A stretch of DNA of 64,000 bases, taken from Microcoleus vaginatus PCC 9802. GTDB lineage: Bacteria > Cyanobacteriota > Cyanobacteriia > Cyanobacteriales > Microcoleaceae. Within the stretch, counting starts at the first letter, position 1. Each line of letters starts with the position of its first letter. The stretch lies in the NCBI GenBank assembly GCA_022701275.1, contig CP031740.1, positions 1,251,001 through 1,315,000 of the forward strand, in the 5' to 3' direction. Below, piece by piece: positions 26,877 through 36,352 of this stretch. The notes under the pieces were generated by a model. The model was given only the letters and a program-made list of their open reading frames with translations, was not told the DNA's origin and did not search any database. Made by a program: the position numbers and the translations under genes.

Positions 26877-27965
26877 ATGCACGCTGTCGAAGTTTTAGAC
26901 GTTTCCAAAGTATTTAAAAGTGTCCGCAGTCAAGATTTCTTAGCTGTCGATAACATCAACCTCCAAATTTACGATCGAGAATTCTTTTCTTTACTCGGCC
27001 CTTCTGGCTGCGGCAAAACTACAACTTTGCGAATGATCGCTGGTTTTGAAATTCCCACAGCGGGCGAAATTTACCTTCACGGCCAACCGATGCAAAATCG
27101 CCCGCCATTTCACCGCCCAGTAAATACGGTATTTCAAAACTATGCTTTATTTCCGCACATGACAGTAGCACAAAATGCCGCTTTTGGGTTGGAAATGGAG
27201 AATTTGCCTCAGAAAACAATTCGCGATCGCGTTGCTGAAGCCTTAGCATTAGTACAGTTAACCGAGGTAGAAAAACGCTATCCCCGCCAACTGTCAGGGG
27301 GACAGCAGCAACGAGTAGCGCTAGCAAGAGCATTAGTCAAACAGCCGTCTGTTTTGCTGTTGGATGAACCCCTAGGAGCGCTGGATTTAAAATTGCGTAA
27401 AGAGATGCAATTAGAATTAAAAAAAATGCAGCGAAAATTGGGAATTACATTTATTTATGTAACTCACGACCAAGAAGAAGCACTAACGATGTCGGACAGA
27501 ATTGCAGTAATGGATGGAGGAAAACTGCAACAAGTCGGCACGCCAGTTGATATTTATGAATATCCTAAAACTCGGTTTGTTGCTGATTTTATTGGCGATA
27601 GCAATTTTTTAAGCGGGCAAGTAGTAGAAAAGCAACACGGTCAAATAATCGTGTTGGTTGACCAGCAGTTGCCCGTGTTAGTTGCGACAGCAGAATATCT
27701 GCCCGCTGGTAAAGTTGTTACCCTAGTGTTGCGGCCAGAAAAAGCTGCTATTTACCCGGCTAATTATGATGTTGAAAATAGCTGGCCGGGAATAGTAGAA
27801 GAGGCTATTTATATTGGCACTGACACGCGCTATACGGTGCGGTTGACGGCTAAAAGTTCGATCGCCATTCGCCGACAAAACTTGCACAGAGATGACTTGC
27901 AGCGACACAAAGTCGGCGACAGCGTTCGACTTGCCGTGCCGCCGGAAAGTATCTGCATTTTATGA
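26877..27965 (+). CDS. potA: Polyamine ABC transporter ATPase PotA
   Basis: ATPase of the PotABCD importer, 362 residues. Walker A 'GPSGCGKTTTLR' (about 41-52), Q-loop 'VFQNYALFPHMTV', signature 'LSGGQQQRVALARAL', Walker B 'LLLDEPLGALD' and H-loop 'VTHDQEEAL' are all intact. The C-terminal regulatory TOBE domain begins about residue 240 ('FIGDSNFLSGQV'). It is separated from potD by 220 bp containing a large palindrome, so it may have its own promoter. Confidence 0.93.
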   Translation: MHAVEVLDVSKVFKSVRSQDFLAVDNINLQIYDREFFSLLGPSGCGKTTTLRMIAGFEIPTAGEIYLHGQPMQNRPPFHRPVNTVFQNYALFPHMTVAQNAAFGLEMENLPQKTIRDRVAEALALVQLTEVEKRYPRQLSGGQQQRVALARALVKQPSVLLLDEPLGALDLKLRKEMQLELKKMQRKLGITFIYVTHDQEEALTMSDRIAVMDGGKLQQVGTPVDIYEYPKTRFVADFIGDSNFLSGQVVEKQHGQIIVLVDQQLPVLVATAEYLPAGKVVTLVLRPEKAAIYPANYDVENSWPGIVEEAIYIGTDTRYTVRLTAKSSIAIRRQNLHRDDLQRHKVGDSVRLAVPPESICIL

Positions 27966-27990
27966 AAAATTCTGCTTAATTCAATCTCCC

Positions 27991-30174
27991 TTACTCCCGT
28001 GATTGCGAAGGAGGTTCCGCTTCTTCAGGCGAGGGAATCTCCGAAGGACTCGATTCCGGCGACGGCGAAGAAGTTTCCGCTTCGGGCGGCGGAATTTCCG
28101 AAGGAGTCGATTCGGGCGACGGCGAGAGACTCTCGGCCCCGCGCGAGGGAATTTCCGAAGGAGTCGATTCGGGCGACGGCGAGGCACTCTCGGCACCGGG
28201 CGAGGGAATCTCGGAAGGACTTGGGGCGGAAGTTTCCGGCGGTGGCGGAAGTTGTTCGGTTTGGGGCTGGGGGCTTTGGAGGCTTTGCACCCACAAACCT
28301 AAACTGCCGCCGGCTAATATCAGCCCCAACAGCCCCAGTAGGGACAGCGGAAGCTTGGACCGCCGTTTTTGAACGGGTTCCGGGGCGGGGGAAGTTTCGG
28401 GGTACAACAACTGTTTGGACGATTCAGAAAGCTGAGATTCTGGAATCCTCCCGGACTTCTTGAGGGAGGCCGGGAGCGACGGTGGCAGGGACACCGAGGC
28501 TGACGCCGGCGCTGAGGCCACCGCCGGATCAAACAGTACCAATCTCTCCGGCGACATTCGACAGTGAGTCACCACCACAGAGGTGTTGTCGTAACCATTT
28601 TTCTCGTTGGCGAGACGAATCCAAGACTGAACCGCGGCTTCCAAAGACATTTTGCCTTCGAGCACCTCTGGGCCGTAATTCTCCCAAGACTGCTCTACCC
28701 AGTCGTTGTCGCTCAAACCGTCGGAACACAGCAGCAGTAAGCCTTCCTCTTCGACAATAAATCGCTGAATCGTCGGGCGCAGGAAATCGCCGTCCCGCGT
28801 GCCCAAAGCTTGAGTCAAGGCTCCTGCATCCGATCGCAGTTGAGTTTCCCAGTATAAACAGTGTCCTAGCTGGACTTCCCTTGAGGCTACGTCGTCGTCC
28901 ACAGTCAGCCGGTGACAGTAATTTTTGCCAATCCAATAAGCCCGGCTGTCTCCAACATTGACTAAATAAAGTTCGTGACTGTTATTCGAGGGCAACTCCT
29001 CGGAAATTTTCACTTTTTGAGGCAACTGGAGGGCCATCACCAAAGTTGTCCCCATCCGCTGTCGCAACTCTTTTCCCTGCTCGTTATTTTGAGCGGAAAT
29101 CACATTATTCACAACTCTCACTATTTCTTCGAGTTGCTTGATGACCATTGCTGGCGTCATCAACTCTTCTTGTTCAGCAATTTCTGCGAGCAAATTTTGG
29201 ATTAAAGCTTTCAGGGACTGCACGGCTAATTGACTGGCAACTTCTCCCCCTTCGTGGCCTCCAACCCCGTCGCAAACCATTGTCAAGTAAGGAATTAGTT
29301 TGTCGTTCCCTGAAGTTTTGCTAGATTGAAAATCCGTAGCAACCGGATAGCAACTGTCTTCATTTTGGGAGCGCTGCGGCCCGGTATCGGTCATGCCGAC
29401 TACTTCTAAGTGCAGAGGCAATTTAGCGGCTTGTTCTAATAGTAAATCGTTGAGTTCCAGGGCGATCGCCTCGAAATTCATGCTGCTGCGGCGCATAAAC
29501 TGACAAATCTCTCCGAGTCTCGACTGCACCTCGGGTTGCGCTGATTCCACCAAACCTGACCACACATCTCCCAAATCCCGCAGCGTCGGTACAAAATTGC
29601 CCCGGTGCAGTTCCAGCAGGCGTACCCGCCAACCTTCCACCCGCAAATTTTGCGGTACCAGCAAACTCGAAGCGACTCCTTGTTCCGACAGCGGCGCCCA
29701 CATTTGGAGCATTTGCCACAGCCAGTAAACTTGGCGCGCGCCGCTTGTCCCCGACCAAGATTCTAAAATAGAAGGATACAGGCGACCGAAATTATTGATG
29801 GGCACATTTTCCAACAACAGCACCTCTGTCGCTTCCGGTGCTTCCCCTAGCGAACAAAAACCGTATACTTCCGGCGTATGCAGCCGTTGGGGATACAAAT
29901 GCAGGTAAGGCATAATGCTATCCGGCAGTTGTTCCGGGACGCTGGGAGGCAGAACAGGACGGCTGTCGAGCCAGATTTGGGGTGCAATGACAAAGTATCG
30001 ATCGGCTATTACCTTACCCGTCGGCACTTCCTCGGCTGCTTGCCCCACCACCCACACATAGCGATAAATTAAATCCGTTTCGCACGCTGCACAGTGCTGG
30101 CGGCCAAAGGTATTACGGGGATCTGGACAGCTAAGATTCGGGCAATAAATGGGTTCGGAGAAACTGCTGATCAT
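27991..30174 (-). CDS. Membrane-anchored PP2C protein phosphatase
   Basis: 727-residue Ser/Thr phosphatase. The N-terminus has a zinc-ribbon-like Cys pattern ('CPNLSCPDP ... HCAACE', about 11-35), then a region of unknown fold to about 250. The PP2C domain (about 255-540) carries its metal-binding Asp motifs: 'TDTGPQRSQNEDS', 'VCDGVGGHEGGE', 'VNVGDSRAYW', 'LLCSDGLSDND' and 'GYDNTSVVV'. One transmembrane helix ('LLGLLGLILAGGSLGLWV') follows at about 610, then an external tail of Pro/Ser/Glu repeats ('SPSPESTPSEIP'). It probably opposes Hanks-type Ser/Thr kinases encoded elsewhere. No adjacent kinase. Confidence 0.88.
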   Translation of the reverse strand: MISSFSEPIYCPNLSCPDPRNTFGRQHCAACETDLIYRYVWVVGQAAEEVPTGKVIADRYFVIAPQIWLDSRPVLPPSVPEQLPDSIMPYLHLYPQRLHTPEVYGFCSLGEAPEATEVLLLENVPINNFGRLYPSILESWSGTSGARQVYWLWQMLQMWAPLSEQGVASSLLVPQNLRVEGWRVRLLELHRGNFVPTLRDLGDVWSGLVESAQPEVQSRLGEICQFMRRSSMNFEAIALELNDLLLEQAAKLPLHLEVVGMTDTGPQRSQNEDSCYPVATDFQSSKTSGNDKLIPYLTMVCDGVGGHEGGEVASQLAVQSLKALIQNLLAEIAEQEELMTPAMVIKQLEEIVRVVNNVISAQNNEQGKELRQRMGTTLVMALQLPQKVKISEELPSNNSHELYLVNVGDSRAYWIGKNYCHRLTVDDDVASREVQLGHCLYWETQLRSDAGALTQALGTRDGDFLRPTIQRFIVEEEGLLLLCSDGLSDNDWVEQSWENYGPEVLEGKMSLEAAVQSWIRLANEKNGYDNTSVVVTHCRMSPERLVLFDPAVASAPASASVSLPPSLPASLKKSGRIPESQLSESSKQLLYPETSPAPEPVQKRRSKLPLSLLGLLGLILAGGSLGLWVQSLQSPQPQTEQLPPPPETSAPSPSEIPSPGAESASPSPESTPSEIPSRGAESLSPSPESTPSEIPPPEAETSSPSPESSPSEIPSPEEAEPPSQSRE
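28021..28230. repeat. In-frame minisatellite in the PP2C tail
   Basis: About four to five copies of a roughly 45-54 bp unit encode 'SPSPESTPSEIP' plus variable residues at the phosphatase C-terminus. They read GAGTCGATTCGGGCGACGGC on the plus strand. Copies differ slightly, suggesting expansion by slippage or recombination. The Arg-rich plus-strand frames here are shadows. Confidence 0.8.
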
Positions 30175-30511
30175 ATCGAAATAGTTTGTGTAATAAAAAC
30201 ATTCTGAAGATATATGATTCGCAAGCCCAAATTCATGAGCTTGAGAATAAACTGATTTTAGCCCCTATCAATTTCTTAACTGCCTTTGGGCCCGTAGAAA
30301 TTGTAGTTTCTGCCAGTCTGCACCGGCTTAAATTGTAATTTAAGTTACTAAACTCAGACTTGGAGTACGATGGAAGCCTCAACCTGGTACCGCTGCGCGA
30401 AAAAGCGCTCTGAGGGCTTGCAAGTGGCAAACCCTTGCAGAGTCAGTTGTTTGCATTTCTTAAATTTTAAATTTCAAATCTAAGATCTAAATAGTATCAC
30501 CTATTCTTTTT

Positions 30512-30943
30512 ATGATCTGGACTCCGACGCTCCTTTGGCTGCTAGCTGGGTCTTTGCTGTGTTTGGCAGAGCTATTTCTCCCGACTGCTTTTGTCGCTTT
30601 TCTGATGGGACTGAGCGCCTTCGCCGTAGCTGGATGCTCTCTAGTTCTACCTTACGTTAATTTACAAATATTCCTCTGGATGGTATTTTCGACAGTTTTT
30701 GTGCTGCTGTCTCGGGGGTTGATACCAAAAGGCACGGCAAGGGCGATCGCAGATTCTCAGGAAGCAAAAACTTTAACAGAAATTCCCCCCGGAGAAGCCG
30801 GCCGAGTCATTTATGAGGGGAATTCTTGGCAAGCTCGCTGCGAAGACACGAAGGCGACTATCCCCCCCAACCAAAACGTAATTGTCGTCGGACGGAAAGG
30901 CACTACTCTGATAGTTTTGCCAGAAAATCTCTTGCATTCTTAA
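30512..30943 (+). CDS. NfeD-family membrane protein
   Basis: 143-residue NfeD-like protein with membrane segments 'LLWLLAGSLLCLAELFLP' and 'FVAFLMGLSAFAVAGCSLVLP', then a third helix and a C-terminal OB-fold 'GEAGRVIYEGNSWQARCE'. It lies about 100 bp before the stomatin gene, the classic NfeD-stomatin pair linked to membrane microdomain quality control. No clear RBS. The 337-bp gap upstream contains only a short AT-rich region and a weak hairpin near 30400-30435. Confidence 0.85.
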   Translation: MIWTPTLLWLLAGSLLCLAELFLPTAFVAFLMGLSAFAVAGCSLVLPYVNLQIFLWMVFSTVFVLLSRGLIPKGTARAIADSQEAKTLTEIPPGEAGRVIYEGNSWQARCEDTKATIPPNQNVIVVGRKGTTLIVLPENLLHS

Positions 30944-31045
30944 ACAAAATGCGTAATTAATCACAGCCAATTAGTAGTTAGTCATCAGTCATTAGTCAAC
31001 ATTTAACAGTCAACAGTCAACACTCTATATTGATAGGAGGCGACC

Positions 31046-32014
31046 GTGGAACAATTTTTTTTACTTGTATTTTTAGCACTCGGCGGCTCAGCCCTCGCAG
31101 GTTCAGTCAAGATTATCAATCAGGGAAATGAAGCGCTGGTGGAAACTTTAGGTAAATACAGCGGCAAGAAACTGGAACCCGGTTTGAATTTTGTCACGCC
31201 GTTTTTCGATCGCGTCGTGTACGAGCAAACAATTCGGGAAAAAGTCTTAGATATTCCTCCGCAAGCTTGTATCACCCGCGATAACGTTTCCTTCACGGTT
31301 GATGCTGTGGTTTACTGGCGCATTGTAGACTTGGAAAAAGCTTGTTACAAAGTAGAAAATCTCCAGTCAGCAATGGTAAATATGGTGCTGACTCAAATTC
31401 GCGCCGAAATGGGTCAACTGGATCTAGAACAAACCTTTACTGCTCGTTCTCAAATTAATGAAATCTTGCTCAGAGATTTAGATATTGTTACTGATCCTTG
31501 GGGAGTTAAAGTAACGCGGGTAGAATTGCGCGATATTATCCCTTCTAAAACTGTACAGGAATCGATGGAATTGCAAATGGCCGCCGATCGACGGAAGCGG
31601 GCGGCAATTCTGACATCCGAGGGCGAACGCGAGTCAGCAGTTAACAGCGCCAAAGGTAAAGCAGAAGCGCAAGTTCTGGACGCAGAAGCGCGCCAAAAAG
31701 CGACTATTTTGGAAGCGGAAGCTCAACAAAAGGCGATCGTCCTGAAAGCTCAAGCAGAACGCCAAAGTCAGGTTTTGAAAGCTCAAGCTACTTCCGAGGC
31801 CTTGCAAATTATTGGCAAAACTCTGCAAAATGACCCCAATGCTCGTGAAGCTTTACAATTTTTGTTAGCTCAAAACTATCTGGATATGGGCTTAAAAATT
31901 GGCACCAGCGACAGCAGCAAGGTGATGTTTATGGACCCGCGTAGCATTCCCGCTACGCTCGAAGGAATGCGATCTATCGTTGGGGAAGGTAATAATAATG
32001 AGGTGAAAAAGTAG
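31046..32014 (+). CDS. Stomatin/paraslipin (SPFH, band 7) protein
   Basis: 322-residue membrane-anchored scaffold protein. An N-terminal hydrophobic anchor ('[18 protein letters not shown]') is followed by the SPFH domain ('[26 protein letters not shown]', '[15 protein letters not shown]', '[14 protein letters not shown]'). A coiled coil of Ala/Glu/Gln repeats ('[22 protein letters not shown]', cited in part: '[18 protein letters not shown]') covers about 200-255. GTG start with a strong TAGGAGG about 7 nt upstream. Paired with NfeD upstream; a perfect hairpin follows its stop. Confidence 0.92.
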   Translation: MEQFFLLVFLALGGSALAGSVKIINQGNEALVETLGKYSGKKLEPGLNFVTPFFDRVVYEQTIREKVLDIPPQACITRDNVSFTVDAVVYWRIVDLEKACYKVENLQSAMVNMVLTQIRAEMGQLDLEQTFTARSQINEILLRDLDIVTDPWGVKVTRVELRDIIPSKTVQESMELQMAADRRKRAAILTSEGERESAVNSAKGKAEAQVLDAEARQKATILEAEAQQKAIVLKAQAERQSQVLKAQATSEALQIIGKTLQNDPNAREALQFLLAQNYLDMGLKIGTSDSSKVMFMDPRSIPATLEGMRSIVGEGNNNEVKK

Positions 32015-32048
32015 TCTTAGCTAGAATGGGCAATTGAAAGAGACTGGC

Positions 32049-32085
32049 AACTCTGTATGAGGGGTTTTATCCCTCATACAGAGTT
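32049..32085 (+). terminator. Perfect hairpin after the stomatin gene
   Basis: AACTCTGTATGAGGG (32049-32063) pairs exactly with CCCTCATACAGAGTT (32071-32085) around a 7-nt loop, 35 bp after the stop codon. No U-run follows, so it may be a 3'-end stabiliser or a repeat rather than a true terminator. Confidence 0.55.
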
Positions 32086-32157
32086 ACCATGAATAGCAAA
32101 AATGATTGTGTAATCACACAGCAAATTGTTAAATAATCGGCGTTGCTGAATTAAGAT

Positions 32158-32735
32158 ATGATTGATTCTAATAACAATTCACAAAAAACAATTCAACACA
32201 AGTCATCTTCTAGGGAATGTCCTAAATGTAAGTCAACCCATATCAATAAAAATGGGCGAAAAAAAGGTAAGCAGAACTACCTGTGTGTTAACTGTGGAAA
32301 ACAATTTATAGACTGCTATCAACCTCACAGAAGTTATCCTCAAGAAGTTAAAGACGAATGCCTAAAAATGTATGTTAATGGCATGGGGTTAAGGGAGATT
32401 GAGAGAGTCAAAGGTGTACATCATACGACAATTATGAATTGGATCAAACAACTAGGATAACTCCTGCCCAATTTTTATGAGGGACAGACAATTACCGAAA
32501 TTGGAGAATTAGAAACATTTGTCGGCTCACAAAAAACAAAGTTTGCCTGTAGACAGCGGTATATCAGTTAAAAACAAGTATTGGAGGATGGGTACTAGGA
32601 GAGCATAGTAACAAAACATTTAAACCTTTATGGGACGTAGTTAGTAAAGGTAAAGGCTATTTTTCTGTGACGGATAACCCGAAAGTTTACCCGATGTTTA
32701 TTCCCGATGGAAACCAGATTAATCCGAGGTTTGGT
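32158..32735 (+). pseudogene. IS1-family transposase remnant
   Basis: An intact 100-residue N-terminal part (32158-32460) has the InsA-type zinc ribbon ('CPKCKSTHINKNGRKKG ... YLCVNCGKQF') and helix-turn-helix ('GLREIERVKGVHHTTIMNW'). Downstream pieces in shifted frames, 'EIGELETFVGSQKTK', 'GGWVLGEHSNKTFKPLWDVV' and 'YPMFIPDGNQI', match the InsB catalytic half, then homology stops. A left-end motif GGCGTTGCTGAATTAAGAT precedes the ATG at 32139; no matching right end was found. The copy is dead. Confidence 0.85.
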
Positions 32736-32744
32736 TTGACTCAC

Positions 32745-32870
32745 GCCCATAGTACCATTCTCCTTTAACAAGCTTTGGGGCCTGTTCCACAAAGAATGAA
32801 TTTCTTGTGGGTGGGATCTTATAGCCAGCCCATAAAAGCCTGATTGAGAATGATGCAAAATCTCAGGTTT
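32745..32870. repeat. Decayed copy of the GAACGGGCAAGATGCCCGTTC repeat family
   Basis: 'TACCATTCTCCTTTAACAAG', 'CCTGTTCCACAAAGAATGAA', 'TTTCTTGTGGGTGGGATCTT' and 'TTGAGAATGATGCAAAATCT' align in order with the palindromic repeat between potD and potA. It sits between the IS1 remnant and cimA. Confidence 0.6.
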
Positions 32871-32959
32871 CACCCTTTTTAAATTGGCTAACTCTATCTT
32901 GAAATCGCCTGGTATCTATTTAAACATCGATATTCAGGCAACTTCTCTTCGCCGTTAAC

Positions 32960-34573
32960 CTAATAACTCGACACAGTTAAAACGATCGCCTCCCTATCTC
33001 CCAACACCAAACCATACTCCAAACCCTCAACAACCGCTTGATAAGAAGCATCCAAAATATTACCAGAAACCCCCACAGTCGTCCAGCGGTCTTGACCGTT
33101 ACTAAACTCAACCAACACGCGAGTTTTAGCAGAAGTTCCCGCACCGGAGTCCAGAATCCGCACCTTGTAATCTGTCAGGTAAAAATGGGCGATCGCCGGA
33201 TAAAAATTCACCAAAGCTTTCCGCAAAGCCGCATCCAAAGCCGAAACCGGGCCGTTTCCTTCGGCAGCTTCCAAAATATTTGTACCGTTTACTGACAATT
33301 TGACCGTGGCCAAAGCCGTACAATCTTCGCCAACCTTATCGCAGTGGACTTGAAATCCCTTAATTTCAAACCACGGCGGCCGTTGTTCCAAGGCTTCCCG
33401 CATTAACAATTCAAAAGACGCCTCAGCACCCTCAAATTGATATCCCTGACTTTCCAAATCTTTCAATTTTTCTAGAATTTGGCGACAAGCAGGATTTTTG
33501 CGATCGAGATCCATTCCAAAAGTGCGCGCTTTTGCCAAAACATTGCTCAAACCCGCTTGATCCGAAATCACAATTCGCCGCCTGTTGCCAATTTTTTCCG
33601 GTTCCAAATGTTCGTAAGTTAACGGATTTTTCTCAACAGCCGATACGTGGATTCCGCCTTTGTGAGCAAAAGCCGAAAGACCTACAAAAGGAGCATGGTC
33701 ATCGGGGGCAAGATTAACAATTTCACTAATCGATCGACTTACTTGAGTTAATTTAACTAATTGCTCGTCTTGAATGCAATCATAACCCAACTTTAGCTGA
33801 AAATTAGGAATTAAGGAACATAAATCGGCATTGCCGCAGCGTTCGCCGTAACCGTTAATAGTTCCCTGTACCATCGTCACCCCTTCCTGCACCGCAGTCA
33901 AAGCATTAGCAACTGCAACTCCCGAGTCGTTGTGAGTGTGAATTCCTAACTGCACAGGTACTTCGCGATTGGTTCCTAAAGCTGCTAAAACATCGCGAAC
34001 AACCTGACTGACTTCGTGAGGTAAAGTACCCCCGTTAGTATCGCACAGCACCAGCCATTCTGCACCGGCATCGGCGGCAGCTTCTAAAGTTTTAATAGCA
34101 TAATCTCGATTGTGCTTGTAGCCGTCAAACCAGTGTTCGGCATCGTAAATAACGCGCCTTCCCTGACTCCGCAAATATTCAATTGTATCTCGAATCATCG
34201 CCAGATTTTCTTCTAGCGTCGTCTTCAAACTTTCAATAACGTGCAAATCCCACGACTTGCCAAACAGTGTTACCCAGCGAGTACCGGCGGACAAAATAGC
34301 CTGCAACATTTCATCATTAGCTGCCGTAGTTCCCGGCCGCCTAGTCGAACAAAAAGCTACAACTTCTGCTTGAGTTAGGGGCTGTTCTTTGAGACGCCAA
34401 AAAAATTGTACGTCTTTAGGATTCGCCCCCGGCCAGCCGCCTTCAATAAAGGGAATTCCTAAACTGTCTAACTGCCGAGCAATTCGCAGTTTGTCTTCGA
34501 GAGATAAGGAGAGTCCCTCACACTGAGCACCGTCTCGCAGCGTGGTATCGTAGATCCAGAGCCGATTTGTCAT
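32960..34573 (-). CDS. cimA: (R)-citramalate synthase
   Basis: Condenses pyruvate and acetyl-CoA to citramalate, the threonine-independent route to isoleucine. The catalytic TIM barrel opens 'RLWIYDTTLRDGAQCEGLSL', and 'FIEGGWPGANPKDVQFFWRL' and 'AEHWFDGYKHNRDYAI' mark CimA rather than LeuA. 'LGIHTHNDSGVAVANAL' holds the metal-binding HxH. The C-terminal regulatory LeuA_dimer domain covers about 400-535. I start at ATG 34573 (537 residues); an in-frame ATG at 34615 would add 14. Neither has a clear RBS. Divergent from the ferredoxin gene. Confidence 0.92.
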   Translation of the reverse strand: MTNRLWIYDTTLRDGAQCEGLSLSLEDKLRIARQLDSLGIPFIEGGWPGANPKDVQFFWRLKEQPLTQAEVVAFCSTRRPGTTAANDEMLQAILSAGTRWVTLFGKSWDLHVIESLKTTLEENLAMIRDTIEYLRSQGRRVIYDAEHWFDGYKHNRDYAIKTLEAAADAGAEWLVLCDTNGGTLPHEVSQVVRDVLAALGTNREVPVQLGIHTHNDSGVAVANALTAVQEGVTMVQGTINGYGERCGNADLCSLIPNFQLKLGYDCIQDEQLVKLTQVSRSISEIVNLAPDDHAPFVGLSAFAHKGGIHVSAVEKNPLTYEHLEPEKIGNRRRIVISDQAGLSNVLAKARTFGMDLDRKNPACRQILEKLKDLESQGYQFEGAEASFELLMREALEQRPPWFEIKGFQVHCDKVGEDCTALATVKLSVNGTNILEAAEGNGPVSALDAALRKALVNFYPAIAHFYLTDYKVRILDSGAGTSAKTRVLVEFSNGQDRWTTVGVSGNILDASYQAVVEGLEYGLVLGDREAIVLTVSSY

Positions 34574-34690
34574 GGGAAATTGCGATTGAGAAATTGGTAA
34601 TATATCACTTACCATATTAGATGAATTTATTTGAATTTAATGCGATAATATATAGGAAAATTAACATAAATCTAACTGGGGTAAATTGCT

Positions 34691-35029
34691 GTGGTCAAGG
34701 TACAAGCGCAAGGAAAAACATTTGAGTGCGATCGCGGAGCGAATCTCCGTGAAGTTTTGCTCAAAAACGGCATCGATGTCTACAACGGCAACGCCAAAGT
34801 CATCAACTGCCACGGCCTCGGCACTTGCGGCACCTGCGCCGTCACCGTCGAGGGCGAAGTTTCCGAGTCCCAGTGGCGCGAAAAAGCCCGACTTTCGGTT
34901 CCTCCCCATTCTCCCGCCTCCAACCGCCGTTTGTCCTGCCACACGAAGGTTTTAGGCGATATTAAGGTGACAAAATATGATGGTTTCTGGGGTCAAGGTT
35001 CTGAAACTGTCTGGAAACCCCAAGCATAG
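34691..35029 (+). CDS. [2Fe-2S] ferredoxin
   Basis: 112-residue plant-type ferredoxin fold with cluster ligands C40, C46 and C49 ('NCHGLGTCGTC', a C-x5-C-x2-C spacing) and C83 ('RLSCHTKV'). Soluble electron carrier; partner unknown. The first spacing is one residue longer than the usual C-x4-C-x2-C of PetF, so this is a specialised ferredoxin rather than the photosynthetic one. GTG start, supported by the match of the N-terminus 'VKVQAQGKTFECDRG'. Confidence 0.85.
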   Translation: MVKVQAQGKTFECDRGANLREVLLKNGIDVYNGNAKVINCHGLGTCGTCAVTVEGEVSESQWREKARLSVPPHSPASNRRLSCHTKVLGDIKVTKYDGFWGQGSETVWKPQA

Positions 35030-35180
35030 ATTTTTTGTTAAGGAAGGCAGATAGGACGATCGCCTTGCCAGATAATCTGTAAGACTTGTGCAAGAATTCT
35101 AACTGTAAGGTGCAGACGGGGCACCTTACCCTAAAGAAACCCGAGAGGTCAAAAAAGCCAGAAAGTCCATAGAAAAGTTA

Positions 35181-36278
35181 ATGAATTCATCTAAAGATAT
35201 TCTGATTATTGGCGGCGGAATAATTGGCCTTTCGCTAGCAGTAGAACTGAAATTGCGAGGGGCATCTGTCGCGGTTCTCACCGCCGATTCTAAACAACCG
35301 ACGGCCCGGGCTGCTGCTGGAATGCTTGCCCCGCAAGCCGAACGAATTCCCCCCAGTCCGATGCTGGATTTGTGCTTGCAAAGCCGCACACTGTATCCCG
35401 CCTGGGTAGAACAGCTAGAGAATATTACCGGATTGAAAACGGGGTATTGGCGATCGGGAATTCTCGCACCAGTTTGTCAAAATGAGCCTCCAGAAAAGCC
35501 ACTTTTGTCAGACCTTAATTATCAATGGTTGGACAGAGATACTGTTCGCCAGCACCAGTTTGGATTAGGTCAAGAAGTAATTGGCGGTTGGTGGTATCCT
35601 GACGACGCTCAAGTAGACAACCGCGCTTTATTTCGGACGCTTCAGGCCGCAACTAAAGAATTGCAGATTGAGATTATTCAAGGCAATGCCGGGGAAATTA
35701 TTCGGCAGGGAAACCGAGTTGTTGGCATTGAAACAACAGCAGGAAAATTCCAAGCAGACCGTTATGTTTTGGCTGCAGGTCCTTGGTCTGAGAAATTATT
35801 AGATATTCCTGTTTTTCCCAGAAAGGGGCAAATGCTGTCAGTATGTGTACCAGAAGATTGTGGAGTTATCCAGCCCCTGCAAACTGTTCTATTCGGGACT
35901 GGCATTTATATTGTGCCACGTCAAGATGGCAGAATTATTATTGGTGCAACTAGCGAAAATGTGGATTTTAGACCGGGAAATACGCCTGCGGGAATGCAAA
36001 GTTTGCTAGCCGGAGCGATTAAGTTATATCCCGAATTACAAAACTATCCAATTGTGGAGTTTTGGTGGGGATTTCGGCCGGCTACTCCTGATGAATGGCC
36101 GATTTTAGGTGCTAGTGCTTGGGAGAATTTGACATGGGCTACGGGGCATTACCGCAATGGCATTTTGTTGGCTCCGGTGACGGCTAAATTATTGGCTGAT
36201 TTGATTGGGAATCAGGACTCACATCCGTTATTGGCTGCTTTTCATTATTCGAGGTTTGGAGCTTCAGCACTGACTTGA
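35181..36278 (+). CDS. thiO: Glycine oxidase ThiO
   Basis: FAD enzyme, 365 residues, that oxidises glycine to iminoglycine for the thiazole ring of thiamine. The dinucleotide motif 'ILIIGGGIIGLSLAVELKLRG' (about 7-27; first part 'ILIIGGGIIGLSLA'), 'ARAAAGMLAPQAER' and the DAO C-terminal 'WWGFRPATPDEWPILG' identify it. In some cyanobacteria ThiO is fused to ThiG; here thiG lies about 27 kb away. A GGTGCAGACGGGGCACC palindrome lies in the gap upstream. Confidence 0.92.
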   Translation: MNSSKDILIIGGGIIGLSLAVELKLRGASVAVLTADSKQPTARAAAGMLAPQAERIPPSPMLDLCLQSRTLYPAWVEQLENITGLKTGYWRSGILAPVCQNEPPEKPLLSDLNYQWLDRDTVRQHQFGLGQEVIGGWWYPDDAQVDNRALFRTLQAATKELQIEIIQGNAGEIIRQGNRVVGIETTAGKFQADRYVLAAGPWSEKLLDIPVFPRKGQMLSVCVPEDCGVIQPLQTVLFGTGIYIVPRQDGRIIIGATSENVDFRPGNTPAGMQSLLAGAIKLYPELQNYPIVEFWWGFRPATPDEWPILGASAWENLTWATGHYRNGILLAPVTAKLLADLIGNQDSHPLLAAFHYSRFGASALT

Positions 36279-36352
36279 ACCTCTATAGGTGAGGTGCAGC
36301 ACACCTTACCACTGTAAGTAGCGCGCCAAACCATTTTTTGGTAAGTCTTGAA

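Noticed and set aside
27999..28463. Arg-rich plus-strand frames antisense to the PP2C tail
   Set aside because: Shadows of the Pro/Ser/Glu minisatellite of the real phosphatase gene.
30370..30437. Possible small RNA or tRNA-like hairpin before nfeD
   Set aside because: The GAGGGCTTGCAAGTGGCAAACCCTTGC pairing is weak, and no TPsiC-like or anticodon arm can be drawn.
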